64,000 nt of DNA from Methylobacillus sp. MM3 (GCF_001645185.1 NZ_LXTQ01000030.1:124001-188000), one strand, 5' to 3'. Counted from the stretch's first letter, positions 46,061-56,150 are shown. Program-made: numbers and translations. The notes: generated by a model from the sequence alone, not told the origin.

Positions 46061-47046
46061 TGAAACTGTTTGATCGACTGGTACTGGCCGCCGTACTCCT
46101 GACCTTCTGCGTGGTCGTACTGGGCGCTTACGTGCGCCTTTCAGACGCCGGTCTTGGTTGCCCCGACTGGCCCGGCTGCTACGGGCACCTCACTGTCCCG
46201 CAAAGCGAATCCGCCCTTGCTCACGTCGAAAAGGCTTTCCCGGATAAACCCTTGGAAACGCACAAGGCCTGGAAGGAAATGGTGCACCGCTATTTTGCCG
46301 GCACGCTGGGCCTGCTGATTCTGGCAATCTTCATCACCGCCTGGCGCAACCGCCGCCGGCTGCCTACCGTATTGCCGACCATCCTGCTGTTGGTTGTCAC
46401 TTTCCAGGCGGCACTCGGCATGTGGACGGTGACGCTGTTGTTGAAGCCAGTGATTGTCAGCGCTCACCTGCTGGGCGGCATGACCACGCTCGCCTTGCTG
46501 ACCTGGCTCGCGCACCGGCGCTTCGGTTCCATGCCGTCGATATACGGTGCCAACTTCAACGCCCTGCGCCCCTGGGCGCGCATCGGACTGCTCATTCTCG
46601 CAGTGCAAATCTTCCTTGGCGGCTGGACCAGCTCGAATTACGCCGCTCTCGCCTGCACCGATTTCCCGACTTGCCAGGGCGGCCTGTTCCCCGTTATGGA
46701 CTTCGCCAACGCCTTCCACATGATCCGCGAACTGGGTGAAACCGCCAATGGCGAACAACTCTCGCTCGCGGCATTGACCGCCATACACTGGGTGCACCGC
46801 CTTGGCGCACTCATCACCTTTTTGTATCTCGGCTGGTTGGCTATCAAAACCATGAGGACGCCTCGTCTCGGCGATCTCGGCATTGCGATTGCCGGCCTGC
46901 TCGTGGTGCAAATTACGCTGGGCATCAGCAACATCATGTTCAGGCTGCCGCTGCCGGTAGCGGTCGCGCACAACGCGGTCGCCGCTTTGTTGCTAATCTC
47001 GTTGGTGGTGTTAAACTCGAAAACGACTATGAAGTCGGGGAGGTAA
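46060..47046 (+). CDS. ctaA: Heme A synthase CtaA/Cox15
   Basis: CtaA, 328 residues, eight helices, oxidises heme O to heme A. Two Cys-containing loops (GCPDWPGCYG and CTDFPTCQG) and His ligands in helices (e.g. MVHRYFAGTLGLL, AIHWVHRLGAL) fit the family. ATG overlaps the last base of the upstream gene. Followed by ctaB. Confidence 0.95.
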   Translation: MKLFDRLVLAAVLLTFCVVVLGAYVRLSDAGLGCPDWPGCYGHLTVPQSESALAHVEKAFPDKPLETHKAWKEMVHRYFAGTLGLLILAIFITAWRNRRRLPTVLPTILLLVVTFQAALGMWTVTLLLKPVIVSAHLLGGMTTLALLTWLAHRRFGSMPSIYGANFNALRPWARIGLLILAVQIFLGGWTSSNYAALACTDFPTCQGGLFPVMDFANAFHMIRELGETANGEQLSLAALTAIHWVHRLGALITFLYLGWLAIKTMRTPRLGDLGIAIAGLLVVQITLGISNIMFRLPLPVAVAHNAVAALLLISLVVLNSKTTMKSGR

Positions 47047-47052
47047 CGTGTT

Positions 47053-47967
47053 ATGAGCGCTGTTTTGGCTATCAGACTTCAACGTATCGGAATCAGTTTC
47101 CAAAGCTTTTTCCTGATGTGCAAACCTCGGGTGACGGCTCTTATTGTCTTCACCGCGATGATAGGCATGTTCCTCGCCTCGCCCGGCATGATCCCGCTGG
47201 ATCTTCTGCTGAATGCCACCCTCGGCATCGCCCTCGCTTCCGGCGCCGCTGCTGCATTCAATTGCCTCATCGAACAGAAAATCGATGCCGTCATGGCTCG
47301 CACCCGTGCACGCCCGCTCCCAACCGGCCAGGTCACCTCGGTGCAAACTGCCATCTTCGCCACGCTGGTCGGCGCGCTCGGCCTCGCGATTCTCTACTAC
47401 AACGTCAACCCGTTAACGATGTGGCTTACCCTTGCCACCTTCGTCGGCTACGCTGTCATCTATACCGTATTCCTGAAGCCCGCCACGCCGCTCAACATCG
47501 TCATCGGCGGCGCCTCCGGCGCAATGCCGCCGATATTGGGCTGGGCTGCGGTCAATAATGTGGTATCACCGGAATCGCTGATCCTCTTTCTCATTATCTT
47601 CGCCTGGACCCCACCGCATTTCTGGGCGCTGGCCCTCTACCGCCGCGAAGAATACGCAAAATCCGGTCTGCCCATGCTTCCGGTGACGCACGGCGAGAAG
47701 TTCACCCAGTTGCACATCCTGCTGTACACCATCATTCTGGTGGCGGTGACACTGATGCCTTACGGCAGTGGCATGAGTGGCTGGCTGTACCTCGCAATTT
47801 CCACCGTGTTGAATGCGATCTTCATGGCCTATGCGATCGGCCTGTATCGCAAATATAGTGACCAACTGGCACGAAAGACCTTCAAATATTCGATACTGTA
47901 TCTGACGCTACTGTTTGCGGCGCTGCTGGCGGATCATTATTTGATACCCACGCCCGCGTTAGGATAA
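47053..47967 (+). CDS. ctaB: Protoheme IX farnesyltransferase CtaB/CyoE
   Basis: CtaB, 304 residues, nine helices; adds a farnesyl chain to heme b to make heme O, the substrate of CtaA. Polyprenyltransferase motifs: [19 protein letters not shown] with the Asp-rich first site, and [19 protein letters not shown] with the second. The start MSAVLAIRL has AGGTAACG upstream. Last gene of the oxidase region. Confidence 0.95.
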   Translation: MSAVLAIRLQRIGISFQSFFLMCKPRVTALIVFTAMIGMFLASPGMIPLDLLLNATLGIALASGAAAAFNCLIEQKIDAVMARTRARPLPTGQVTSVQTAIFATLVGALGLAILYYNVNPLTMWLTLATFVGYAVIYTVFLKPATPLNIVIGGASGAMPPILGWAAVNNVVSPESLILFLIIFAWTPPHFWALALYRREEYAKSGLPMLPVTHGEKFTQLHILLYTIILVAVTLMPYGSGMSGWLYLAISTVLNAIFMAYAIGLYRKYSDQLARKTFKYSILYLTLLFAALLADHYLIPTPALG

Positions 47968-47974
47968 AAATCAA

Positions 47975-47992
47975 CGGCTGCCATGGCAGCCG
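47975..47992 (+). terminator. Palindrome after ctaB, possible terminator
   Basis: CGGCTGCCATGGCAGCCG is an 18-base perfect palindrome a few bases after the ctaB stop, followed by CTTTCATT. The loop would be short and the T-tract weak, so it is a moderate terminator candidate. Confidence 0.5.
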
Positions 47993-48138
47993 CTTTCATT
48001 GCGCTCTAAGGATCAAGCACGCCATGCGCTTAGACCGTCTTGATGATTTCAACCGCAGAAGCAGCGCCTTCTAAACTCCGTGAAAAGCTAGCCGCATTAC
48101 CGGCAACTCAAGCGTCACTGATATGAAAGGAGCACAGG

Positions 48139-49152
48139 ATGAAAATGATTGCGATGGCCGTCCCTCAAGCTGGGGCCAAACTTGAGCGCGTCGAACGTGA
48201 AATCCCTTCGCCTGGCGCAGGCGAGCTTCTGCTAAGGGTTCACGCCTGTGGCGTGTGCCACAGCGATGCGATGATTATCCAAGGGCATTGGCCGGGACTG
48301 CAATATCCACGCATCCCGGGGCACGAGGTCATTGGTACGATCGAGTCCCTGGGGCCGAACGTCCGCGGCTGGTCGATTGGTGACCGCGCCGGCGTAGGCT
48401 GGTTCGGCGGCGCTTGCGGACACTGCGAACATTGCCGCCGCGGCAACCAGTTCGCTTGTAAAAGCGGCGCGGCCGTGACGGGAGGCACCCGCGACGGCGG
48501 ATATGCCACCCACATGCTCGCGGACGCTTCAGCGGTAGCGCACGTCCCCACGGAACTTGACCAAGTCGAAGCGGCGCCGCTGTTGTGCGCAGGCATCACC
48601 ACTTTCAACGCGCTGCGCAATTGCGGGGCGCAGCCCGGCGACCTCGTCGCGATCCATGGCGTCGGCGGCCTCGGCCATCTGGGGATCCAGTTCTCGGCGC
48701 GCTTCGGCTTCAGAACCGTAGCGGTCAACCGCGGCCGCGATAAAGAAGCGCTGGCCCGCTCGCTTGGCGCGCATGCGTATATCGACAGCGACGCCGGCGA
48801 TGTGGCCGAGGCATTACAGAAATTGGGCGGCGCCAAAGCCATCATTGCCACCGTCACCAATGCCGACGCAATGCAAGCCATCGTCGGCGGTCTCGGGCCC
48901 AATGGCACGATGATGGTCATTGGCGCAGTAGGCGCCTTCCCGGTCAATACGCTGGACCTGCTCGGAAAGCGCGCGGCAGTGAAAGGGTGGTATTCAGGCG
49001 TCGCAACCGATTCCGAAGACACGCTGGCTTTCAGCCAGCTTCACGGCATCCATTCCACGAATGAAATATTTCCGCTTGAGCAAGCGCAAGCGGCTTATGA
49101 TCGGATGATGAGCGGCAAGGCGCGTTTCCGGGTAGTGCTCAAGATGGACTGA
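48139..49152 (+). CDS. Zinc-dependent alcohol dehydrogenase (AdhP-like)
   Basis: A 337-residue medium-chain dehydrogenase. Catalytic zinc: ACGVCHSD and PGHEVIGTI. Structural zinc: four cysteines in GACGHCEHCRRGNQFAC. NAD site: IHGVGGLGHLGIQFS. These features match AdhP-type alcohol dehydrogenases that interconvert alcohols and aldehydes. GAAAGGAGCAC gives a strong ribosome site. It stands alone, 170 bases after ctaB, with no partner genes to reveal the substrate. Confidence 0.9.
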   Translation: MKMIAMAVPQAGAKLERVEREIPSPGAGELLLRVHACGVCHSDAMIIQGHWPGLQYPRIPGHEVIGTIESLGPNVRGWSIGDRAGVGWFGGACGHCEHCRRGNQFACKSGAAVTGGTRDGGYATHMLADASAVAHVPTELDQVEAAPLLCAGITTFNALRNCGAQPGDLVAIHGVGGLGHLGIQFSARFGFRTVAVNRGRDKEALARSLGAHAYIDSDAGDVAEALQKLGGAKAIIATVTNADAMQAIVGGLGPNGTMMVIGAVGAFPVNTLDLLGKRAAVKGWYSGVATDSEDTLAFSQLHGIHSTNEIFPLEQAQAAYDRMMSGKARFRVVLKMD

Positions 49153-49172
49153 AACGCGGTTGATTGAAAAAA

Positions 49173-49200
49173 CGTAACCGTTCTAAACGGAACGGTTACG
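49173..49200 (-). terminator. Intrinsic terminator of the DUF3617 gene
   Basis: An 11-pair perfect stem (CGTAACCGTTC with GAACGGTTACG), six-base loop, followed on the minus strand by six Ts. It lies four bases past the gene's stop, and may also end the convergent adh gene. Confidence 0.85.
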
Positions 49201-49203
49201 TGG

Positions 49204-49728
49204 CTACATCGGCTTGACCGTTCCGCAGCTTGCATCGACCCAGCGACCGCTAATATCGGCGTATTCATTGACGGGGACGCCTTGGGCCTCGCCATCAAAA
49301 TGCGTCCGGCCGGAGAAGCTCTCCGAACTCGTGATCGTCCCTTCCGCGTTACCCTTACCTTTCAATTCGGGACCGGAACAAGCAAAGTCCAAACGGTACT
49401 TGTTGCCATCACGGGTCGCGTTTCTGGTTTCGCATCCCAATTCACTTTGATAAAAAATGGGGAATTTTTGCTGCTCTGCCATTTCCTGGGTAATACATAC
49501 CTTGGAAGTCGCCTCGCCCATCTGGATCTGCGGCATCTCCACCCCATACTGCTCGGCAAGATCCTGCAGCTCTCGCATGCGTTCCGGCGAAATCTGCGGC
49601 GCCAACCATAACAGGTCCGACGAGGTGGTTATTTGCCATAGGCCTGGGCGCAGGTTGTCCTCCGTGACATTTGCCGCTGACACCATGAACGAAGAAGCGC
49701 CGATAAGAAAAAAAAGGACGCAGCGCAT
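49204..49728 (-). CDS. DUF3617-family exported protein
   Basis: A 174-residue protein with a signal peptide (MRCVLFFLIGASSFMVSA). The mature part follows DUF3617: LRPGLWQITTSSDL, KVCITQEMAEQQK, CETRNATRDGNKYRLDFAC and GRTHFDGEAQG, with conserved cysteines likely paired. Periplasmic, function unknown. GGGAGACTCC precedes the ATG; longer in-frame starts are not preferred. It ends at a strong terminator. Confidence 0.82.
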   Translation of the reverse strand: MRCVLFFLIGASSFMVSAANVTEDNLRPGLWQITTSSDLLWLAPQISPERMRELQDLAEQYGVEMPQIQMGEATSKVCITQEMAEQQKFPIFYQSELGCETRNATRDGNKYRLDFACSGPELKGKGNAEGTITSSESFSGRTHFDGEAQGVPVNEYADISGRWVDASCGTVKPM

Positions 49729-49851
49729 GGAGTCTCCCAATGAAATTGCTATTGCATTCATTTCTAAGAATGCCTGCACACAGGTAAGTTCGAAATGACT
49801 GGTGGGATATGGCGTTTAGCACGCCCGACAAGAACAGAATAGCCTTCGCGC

Positions 49852-50064
49852 TCAGGCAGGCAGGCCGCGGTATATGGAACGCCGCTCCTTGACGCGCCTA
49901 TCCCCTCTTCCGAAATTGCGGGAAGACCTGCGTCTATCCTCGGTTTGCTGTCGCCTGTCTTTTGCTCTTCTATCCTGAGTACTACTTTGGCCAAATAGGC
50001 TTGTGATTAATGCAATAATAAAAAGATAGACAAGCAATCCACCGGCTGCCCATAGAATTTCCAC
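49852..50064 (-). CDS. Small membrane protein with DRR-repeat tail
   Basis: A 70-residue candidate. One N-terminal helix (ILWAAGGLLVYLFIIALITSLF) then a highly basic tail with repeated Asp-Arg-Arg motifs (TQDRRAKDRRQQTEDRRRSS and GDRRVKERRS). It starts with GTG next to a GGGGAG stretch that is rather close. I recognise no family. Real but uncertain. The tail could bind nucleic acid or membrane phospholipid. Confidence 0.45.
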   Translation of the reverse strand: MEILWAAGGLLVYLFIIALITSLFGQSSTQDRRAKDRRQQTEDRRRSSRNFGRGDRRVKERRSIYRGLPA

Positions 50065-50376
50065 ACTCCCCCCGAATCCCCAATGTTCATTGGATGAAGT
50101 TCAACCCTTATTGCCTTCTTTAATCCAGCTGGTGCTCGGATACCCACAACTTCGCAAACACCATGCCATAGTCAATTTTTTATACCAAACAATTGGTTGC
50201 AGGAAATGTTTGCGATTAGCCAGTGGTACCGTGTAAAAGAATCTGACACTCCACCTGAAGCTTGCCTATTTCTTTGGAGGCCTGTGCAGACATGTACATA
50301 AGCGCAATAGCCGATGCTGGCTCGACAACCAGTACGGAACTTGCGGGTTATTTCTGAAGTGACGCTGTAAATGAAA
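50065..50376. other. Gene-free intergenic region
   Basis: About 310 bases without a credible gene. One small hairpin is seen (CCAATG-TT-CATTGG, around 50081-50094). Its base composition is more A/T-rich than the neighbours. I see no RNA gene, repeat or strong promoter in it, apart from what may serve the small membrane protein at 49852-50064 on the minus strand. Confidence 0.5.
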
Positions 50377-50400
50377 ACGGCTCACATCGCTGTGAGCCGT
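50377..50400 (-). terminator. Terminator of tRNA-Lys
   Basis: A 10-pair perfect stem (ACGGCTCACA with TGTGAGCCGT) and a four-base loop followed on the minus strand by TTTTC. It lies eight bases after the tRNA 3' end. Confidence 0.85.
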
Positions 50401-50407
50401 ATCATTT

Positions 50408-50482
50408 TGGTGGGTCGGGTGGGGGTCGAACCCACGGCCAACGGATTAAAAGTCCGCTGCTCTACCACTGAGCTACCGACCC
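50408..50482 (-). tRNA. tRNA-Lys (anticodon TTT)
   Basis: A 75-base tRNA with the acceptor stem GGGTCGG paired with CCGACCC, D-arm AGCTCAGTGGTAGAGC, anticodon loop CTTTTAA giving TTT, T-arm GTGGGTTCGACCCCCAC and an encoded CCA. Its 5' end is close to a strong promoter (50495-50523) and it ends at a terminator. Confidence 0.95.
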
Positions 50483-50494
50483 AGAAGGGGCGCC

Positions 50495-50523
50495 ATTATC
50501 GCGGAAAGCGGCACCCCGGTCAA
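50495..50523 (-). promoter_or_regulatory. Sigma-70 promoter of tRNA-Lys
   Basis: On the minus strand TTGACC (50518-50523), 17-base spacer, GATAAT (50495-50500), then a GC-rich discriminator (GGCGCCCC). The -35 begins six bases after the ffh stop codon. Confidence 0.82.
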
Positions 50524-50529
50524 CGAAAA

Positions 50530-51882
<1,353 letters not shown>

Positions 51883-51974
51883 GGATATTCCTGCTGATAT
51901 GTCAGAAGTCACGGCGTTTCTGCTACCAGACGCTCGTGATATAGTGACGCAAAGACAGGAATTTTAACCGAAGA

Positions 51975-52781
51975 ATGCTGGACTTACTCCCTAATTTACT
52001 GGTCGCCGGCTTTTATGCCGCCGTGGCTTTCGATTTCTGGCGCAACGGGAAAGCAAAATCCTCCGCCGATCATGCTCCCTGGCATCATGTTGCCATCGCC
52101 ATCGGCCTCCTGCTGCATGGCGTCCTGCTGTCCAAATCGCTCTTCGCCGGCGGGTTCAACCTGGGCCTGACCAATGCACTCTCGGCGATTTTCTGGCTGA
52201 CGGTGCTGATTTATTGGATCGCCGACTTCAAGCGCGAACTGCACAGCCTGCAAGCCTTCGTGCTGCCCCCGGCGGCAGTGTTCGTCATTTTGCAAAAGCT
52301 GTTCCCGGAAACGCACATGCTGCCATATGCCGATCAACCGGCCTTCATGTGGCATCTGGTGATCGCGATGCTGGCCTATAGCCTCTTCACCTTCGCCGCG
52401 CTGCACGCGCTACTGATGGCCGTGGCAGAACGCCATTTGCATCGCAAGCCCACGCTGATCCGCCTGCCCGAATTTCCGCCGTTGATTCCAATGGAAAAGC
52501 TGCTGTTCCGCATTATCACGCTGGGGTTCGCGTTGCTGACGCTGACGCTGGTGAGCGGTATCGTGTTTTCCGAGCAGCTGTTTCACCAAGCGCTCAAACT
52601 CAATCACAAGAACGTTTTCACGATCATTTCCTGGCTGGTTTTTGCTGCCTTGCTGATCGGCCGCCGTCAATATGGATGGCGCGGCAAGACGGCCATCCGC
52701 TGGACATTGAGCGGCTTCGGGATCTTGTTGCTGGCGTATATCGGCAGCAAGTTTGTGCTGGAAGTCGTGCTGGGTCGTTGA
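51975..52781 (+). CDS. CcsA/YpjD-like cytochrome c assembly-type membrane protein
   Basis: A 268-residue protein with about eight helices, of the cytochrome C assembly (CcsA/HemX-like) family known as YpjD when next to ffh. Conserved His residues occur in helices (e.g. HHVAIAIGLLLHGVLL, MWHLVIAMLAYSLFTFAALH and NHKNVFTIISWLVF). It lacks the WWD heme motif of CcsA proper, so a heme handling role is uncertain. Next gene is separated by a repeat. Confidence 0.8.
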   Translation: MLDLLPNLLVAGFYAAVAFDFWRNGKAKSSADHAPWHHVAIAIGLLLHGVLLSKSLFAGGFNLGLTNALSAIFWLTVLIYWIADFKRELHSLQAFVLPPAAVFVILQKLFPETHMLPYADQPAFMWHLVIAMLAYSLFTFAALHALLMAVAERHLHRKPTLIRLPEFPPLIPMEKLLFRIITLGFALLTLTLVSGIVFSEQLFHQALKLNHKNVFTIISWLVFAALLIGRRQYGWRGKTAIRWTLSGFGILLLAYIGSKFVLEVVLGR

Positions 52782-52786
52782 CGTTC

Positions 52787-52873
52787 GTCATTCCGGGTTT
52801 GACCCGGAATCCAGTCTCTATATAAACCGACGTGCCGACCACGCTACTGGATACCGGTCTTTGCCGGCATGAC
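52787..52873. repeat. Intergenic inverted-repeat element
   Basis: An 87-base element bounded by GTCATTCCGG and CCGGCATGAC. Internally it holds AATCCAG and CTGGAT in inverted orientation and a short hairpin (CCGGGTTTGACCCGG). This is the architecture of the 'GTCATTCC...GGAATCCAG...CTGGAT...CCGGCATGAC' intergenic repeats widespread in proteobacterial genomes. Only one copy is in the window. It sits between convergent genes and could act as a terminator. Confidence 0.7.
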
Positions 52874-52875
52874 AA

Positions 52876-53541
52876 TCAATTACGCAGGCTGATAATCGGC
52901 CACTTCGCTTCTTCGGCGTAAGCGCGCAAAACCGGGTCTGGATCCACTGCAACCGGGTGATCGACCACCTTCAATAGCGGCAAATCGTTCAGCGAATCAC
53001 TGTAAAACCACGTCTCATCAAAATCGGCCAGACCTTTTTCGCGCTCATGCAGCCATGCATGCAAACGCGTGACCTTGCCTTCCTTGAAACTCGGCACGCC
53101 GCTGACCCGCCCGGTAAATTCGCCATCGATTTCCTCGGGGATAGTCGCGATCAAGTTTTCGATACCGAACTCGTGTGCGATCGGTGCTGTCACAAAACCA
53201 TTGGTCGCCGTAATCACCATCATCAGATCGCCAGCCTGGCGATGTTTTTCCACCAGTGCACGGGCTTTGTCGGTCATCATGCCGCGGACTTTGATTTCCA
53301 TGTATTTCTGATGCCAGGCGTCGAGTTGACTGCGCGGGTGCTGCGACAGGGGTTTTAGCTGGAACTCCAGGAAGGCGTGGATATCCAGCGTGCCATTCTT
53401 GTAGTCGTCATAGAACTTGGCATTGCGCGCCTGATGAAGCTGGCGATCAAGTACGCCTTGCGAAATCAGGAATTCCGCCCACTCGAAATCGCTGTCACCA
53501 GCCAGCAGGGTATTGTCCAGATCAAACAGTGCGAGGCGCAA
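52876..53541 (-). CDS. HAD-IB family phosphatase (SerB-like)
   Basis: A 221-residue HAD hydrolase. Motif I is LFDLDNTLLAGDSDFEW, motif II is ITATNGF, and motif IV is YSDSLNDLPLL. It resembles SerB but is shorter and of the HAD-IB subgroup with various substrates; phosphoserine is not certain. The start is TTG with a TTGGAG ribosome site eight bases upstream. Convergent with the YpjD-like gene. Confidence 0.85.
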   Translation of the reverse strand: MRLALFDLDNTLLAGDSDFEWAEFLISQGVLDRQLHQARNAKFYDDYKNGTLDIHAFLEFQLKPLSQHPRSQLDAWHQKYMEIKVRGMMTDKARALVEKHRQAGDLMMVITATNGFVTAPIAHEFGIENLIATIPEEIDGEFTGRVSGVPSFKEGKVTRLHAWLHEREKGLADFDETWFYSDSLNDLPLLKVVDHPVAVDPDPVLRAYAEEAKWPIISLRN

Positions 53542-53609
53542 TCGTGTTCTCCAACCATTTTAAAAGGCGTAAAGTTTAGCGCAGACCGTGCGGTTTTACC
53601 CGTTTCATC

Positions 53610-54278
53610 ATGAATTTTCCAGACATTCTGCTTCCTTCCACACTGCTCTGGGTCGCCAATGGCCTGGCGCTAAGTGTAATTGCATTGGCGGTGCGCCTTG
53701 CTCCCTGGCGCATGCTGCAACGCCCAGACCTGCTGAATGTGTGCATGGGCGCGGCGGTCGCTCTGATGCTGGTCTGGAGCATCAAGGCCGGGGTCAGACC
53801 CGGGCTTGATTTTCATCTGCTGGGCTGCACCCTTCTTACTTTGATGTTCGGACCATGGCTGGCGCTGACGGTTCTCGCGATCGTCTTGCTGGCAGTCACA
53901 TTGTCCGGCGCAGCGGGATGGGCCAGTCTCGGCATCAATTTCCTGCTGATGGCCACGCTGCCAGTGCTGTTGAGCCATGCAATTTTCCGGATTGCAGACG
54001 CGCGCCTGCCTAACCACTTATTCGTGTATATCTTCGTCAATGCCTTTTTCGGCGCCGGTCTGGCAATGTTTTCCTGCGGCCTTGCGGCAGTGGCGGTGTT
54101 GAGCAGTGCAGGCGCTTACTCCAGTAGTTACCTCAATACTCAGTATTTGCCTTACTTCATCCTCATGGGCTGGTCGGAGGCCATGCTGACCGGGATGCTG
54201 ATAACCTTGCTGGTAGTTTACCGACCCGGCTGGGTTTACACCTTCAACGACGAGCGCTACCTGAAGACGAAGCCCTGA
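53610..54278 (+). CDS. CbiM-like integral membrane protein (COG3235)
   Basis: A 222-residue protein with about seven helices (LLWVANGLALSVIALAVRLA, HLLGCTLLTLMFGPWLALTVLAIVLLAV, and so on). It matches COG3235/CbiM-like energy-coupling transporter components, which in related genomes are predicted to import cobalt or other metals. The His residue after the third helix (FHLLGCT) fits metal-binding. No ATPase subunits are next to it. Divergent from the HAD gene. Confidence 0.72.
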   Translation: MNFPDILLPSTLLWVANGLALSVIALAVRLAPWRMLQRPDLLNVCMGAAVALMLVWSIKAGVRPGLDFHLLGCTLLTLMFGPWLALTVLAIVLLAVTLSGAAGWASLGINFLLMATLPVLLSHAIFRIADARLPNHLFVYIFVNAFFGAGLAMFSCGLAAVAVLSSAGAYSSSYLNTQYLPYFILMGWSEAMLTGMLITLLVVYRPGWVYTFNDERYLKTKP

Positions 54279-54312
54279 CAAGCAATCCAGGCAGCAAAAC
54301 CAGCAAAATAAA

Positions 54313-54336
54313 AAGGGCCGCTCGGAGGCGGCCCTT
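54313..54336 (-). terminator. Terminator of leuA
   Basis: A 9-pair stem (AAGGGCCGC with GCGGCCCTT), six-base loop, followed on the minus strand by TTTATTTT. It lies 19 bases after the leuA stop and also follows the convergent CbiM-like gene. Confidence 0.82.
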
Positions 54337-54354
54337 GGCTATAACAAGACCAGC

Positions 54355-55890
54355 CTAAACCTGGGGATGCGCGCGCTCCAGTTTGGAATGCAACTTGTTA
54401 AGGGCATTGAGATACGCCTTGGCCGAAGCGATGACGATATCGGTATCCGCTCCCTGGCCATTGACGATACGTCCGCCCTTGGATAGACGGACGGTCACCT
54501 CGCCCTGCGCATCGGTGCCGGTGGTGATGTTGTTCACCGAGTACAGCAGCAACTCGGCGCCGCTTTCCGCAATACGCTCAACAGCCTTGAACGAGGCATC
54601 GACCGGGCCACCGCCGTCAGCTTCGGCGCTCCGTTCAACGCTGTTATCCAGCACCGTGATCCTGGCATGTGGCGTCTCTCCGGTCTGCGAACAGACATTG
54701 AGATAAACCAGCTTGTAGTTCTCGCCAGCTTCGCTGACGATCTCGTCGCTGACCAGCGCCTGCAAGTCTTCGTCGAAAATCTCGGACTTTTTGTCCGCCA
54801 ATTCCTTGAAGCGCGCAAACGCGGCATTCAGCGCATCCTCGCTATCCAATTCGATTCCGAGTTCCTTCAAACGAGTGCGGAACGCATTGCGACCGGAAAG
54901 CTTGCCCAAGGTAAGCTTGTTGGCATTCCAGCCCACATCTTCCGCGCGCATGATTTCATAGGTTTCGCGATGCTTGAGCACGCCGTCCTGATGAATGCCG
55001 GATTCGTGCGCAAACGCGTTCGCGCCGACGATGGCCTTGTTGGGCTGCACCGGATAGCCGGTAATCGATGAGACCAGTTTGGAAGTCGGCACGATCTGCG
55101 TGGTATCAACGCGGCTGTCGCAAGTGAAAATATCCTTGCGGGTCTTCACCGCCATTACGATTTCTTCGAGCGATGCATTGCCCGCGCGTTCTCCCAAACC
55201 ATTGATGGTGCATTCCACTTGCCGCGCACCGTTCATCACGGCGGCCAGCGAGTTGGCAACCGCCATGCCGAGGTCGTTATGGCAGTGCGTGGACCAGATC
55301 ACCTTGTCGGAATTCGGCACGCGCTCGATCAATTGCTTGATGCGCTCGCCCCACAATGCGGGGATCGAATAGCCCACGGTATCCGGCACGTTAATGGTCT
55401 TGGCACCCGCCTGGATGACCGCGTCGAACACGCGCACAAGGAAATCCATTTCGGAACGCACCGCGTCTTCTGCGGAAAACTCCACATCGTCGGTATATTC
55501 CTTCGCCCACTTCACCGCCTGCACCGCGCGCTCGACGACCTGATCGGGTGTCATGCGCAGTTTGTTCTCCATGTGGATCGGGCTGGTCGCAATGAATGTG
55601 TGAATGCGACCCTTCCTGGCCGGCTTGATCGCCTCACCCGCACGACGCACGTCGTTCTCGCTGGCACGCGCCAGCGAGCACACGATAGATTCCTTGATAA
55701 TGCCGGCAATGCTGTGAATCGCATCGAAATCACCCGGACTTGCCGCAGCGAAGCCGGCTTCGATGATATCCACCCCGAGCTTTTCCAGCTGGCGCGCGAT
55801 GCGGAGTTTTTCTTCCTTGGTCATCGCCGCGCCGGGGCTTTGCTCGCCGTCGCGCAAGGTGGTGTCGAATATGATTAATTTGTCCTGCAT
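54355..55890 (-). CDS. leuA: 2-isopropylmalate synthase
   Basis: LeuA, 511 residues, first committed enzyme of leucine synthesis. The HMGL-like catalytic domain has [19 protein letters not shown] (Asp metal ligand) and [18 protein letters not shown] (two metal His), then LEEIVMAV and GINQDGV-type [13 protein letters not shown]. The C-terminal LeuA-dimer domain binds leucine for feedback inhibition. It follows pssA on the same strand with a 214-base spacer containing a leucine-rich leader peptide. Confidence 0.97.
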   Translation of the reverse strand: MQDKLIIFDTTLRDGEQSPGAAMTKEEKLRIARQLEKLGVDIIEAGFAAASPGDFDAIHSIAGIIKESIVCSLARASENDVRRAGEAIKPARKGRIHTFIATSPIHMENKLRMTPDQVVERAVQAVKWAKEYTDDVEFSAEDAVRSEMDFLVRVFDAVIQAGAKTINVPDTVGYSIPALWGERIKQLIERVPNSDKVIWSTHCHNDLGMAVANSLAAVMNGARQVECTINGLGERAGNASLEEIVMAVKTRKDIFTCDSRVDTTQIVPTSKLVSSITGYPVQPNKAIVGANAFAHESGIHQDGVLKHRETYEIMRAEDVGWNANKLTLGKLSGRNAFRTRLKELGIELDSEDALNAAFARFKELADKKSEIFDEDLQALVSDEIVSEAGENYKLVYLNVCSQTGETPHARITVLDNSVERSAEADGGGPVDASFKAVERIAESGAELLLYSVNNITTGTDAQGEVTVRLSKGGRIVNGQGADTDIVIASAKAYLNALNKLHSKLERAHPQV

Positions 55891-56029
55891 GGTCTTGCTC
55901 CATTCTTCTTAACGGAAGCCATGAATTCCTGAAAGCTTTCCGGAGGCTGCTGCCTCATAAATATCTGCACTCGCATGGTAACGGAATGTACCGTGCGCAC
56001 CTGTAAAACCTGATTGGAGGATAAAGTAT

Positions 56030-56113
56030 TTAGCGCGCGACGCGCAGCAGCAGGCCGGCCAGTAGGAGGCCGTAATGCGGGAGGGCTAAGATGCTGTAGC
56101 GATTGAAAAACAT
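56030..56113 (-). CDS. leuL: Leucine leader peptide of leuA
   Basis: A 27-residue open frame reading MFFNRYSILALPHYG, then LLLAGLLL and RVAR, ending TAA. Eight of 27 residues are leucine, six of them in two runs of three (CTC CTA CTG and CTG CTG CTG). This is what a leucine-responsive attenuator peptide looks like. The Leu-codon segment is complementary over eight bases (GCTGCTGC) to GCAGCAGC at about 55947-55954, which itself forms a GAGGC/GCCTC hairpin. No Shine-Dalgarno is seen; the promoter predicts a start point within 3 bases of the ATG, so it is probably leaderless or nearly so. Confidence 0.72.
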   Translation of the reverse strand: MFFNRYSILALPHYGLLLAGLLLRVAR

Positions 56114-56121
56114 GGTAAAAG

Positions 56122-56150
56122 AATATAACTTTTTTTATAGGCAGGTGCAA
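56122..56150 (-). promoter_or_regulatory. Sigma-70 promoter of leuL-leuA
   Basis: On the minus strand TTGCAC (56145-56150), 17-base A-rich spacer, TATATT (56122-56127). The likely start is A at 56116 or A of the ATG itself at 56113. The -35 begins immediately after the pssA stop codon. Confidence 0.78.

Noticed and set aside
48001-48138. Small gene or RNA between ctaB and the alcohol dehydrogenase
   Set aside because: No start with a ribosome site and no stable fold was seen beyond the palindrome at 47975-47992.
55891-56029. A classical intrinsic attenuator terminator between leuL and leuA
   Set aside because: Small hairpins are present but none is followed by a T-tract on the minus strand, so no terminator was called.
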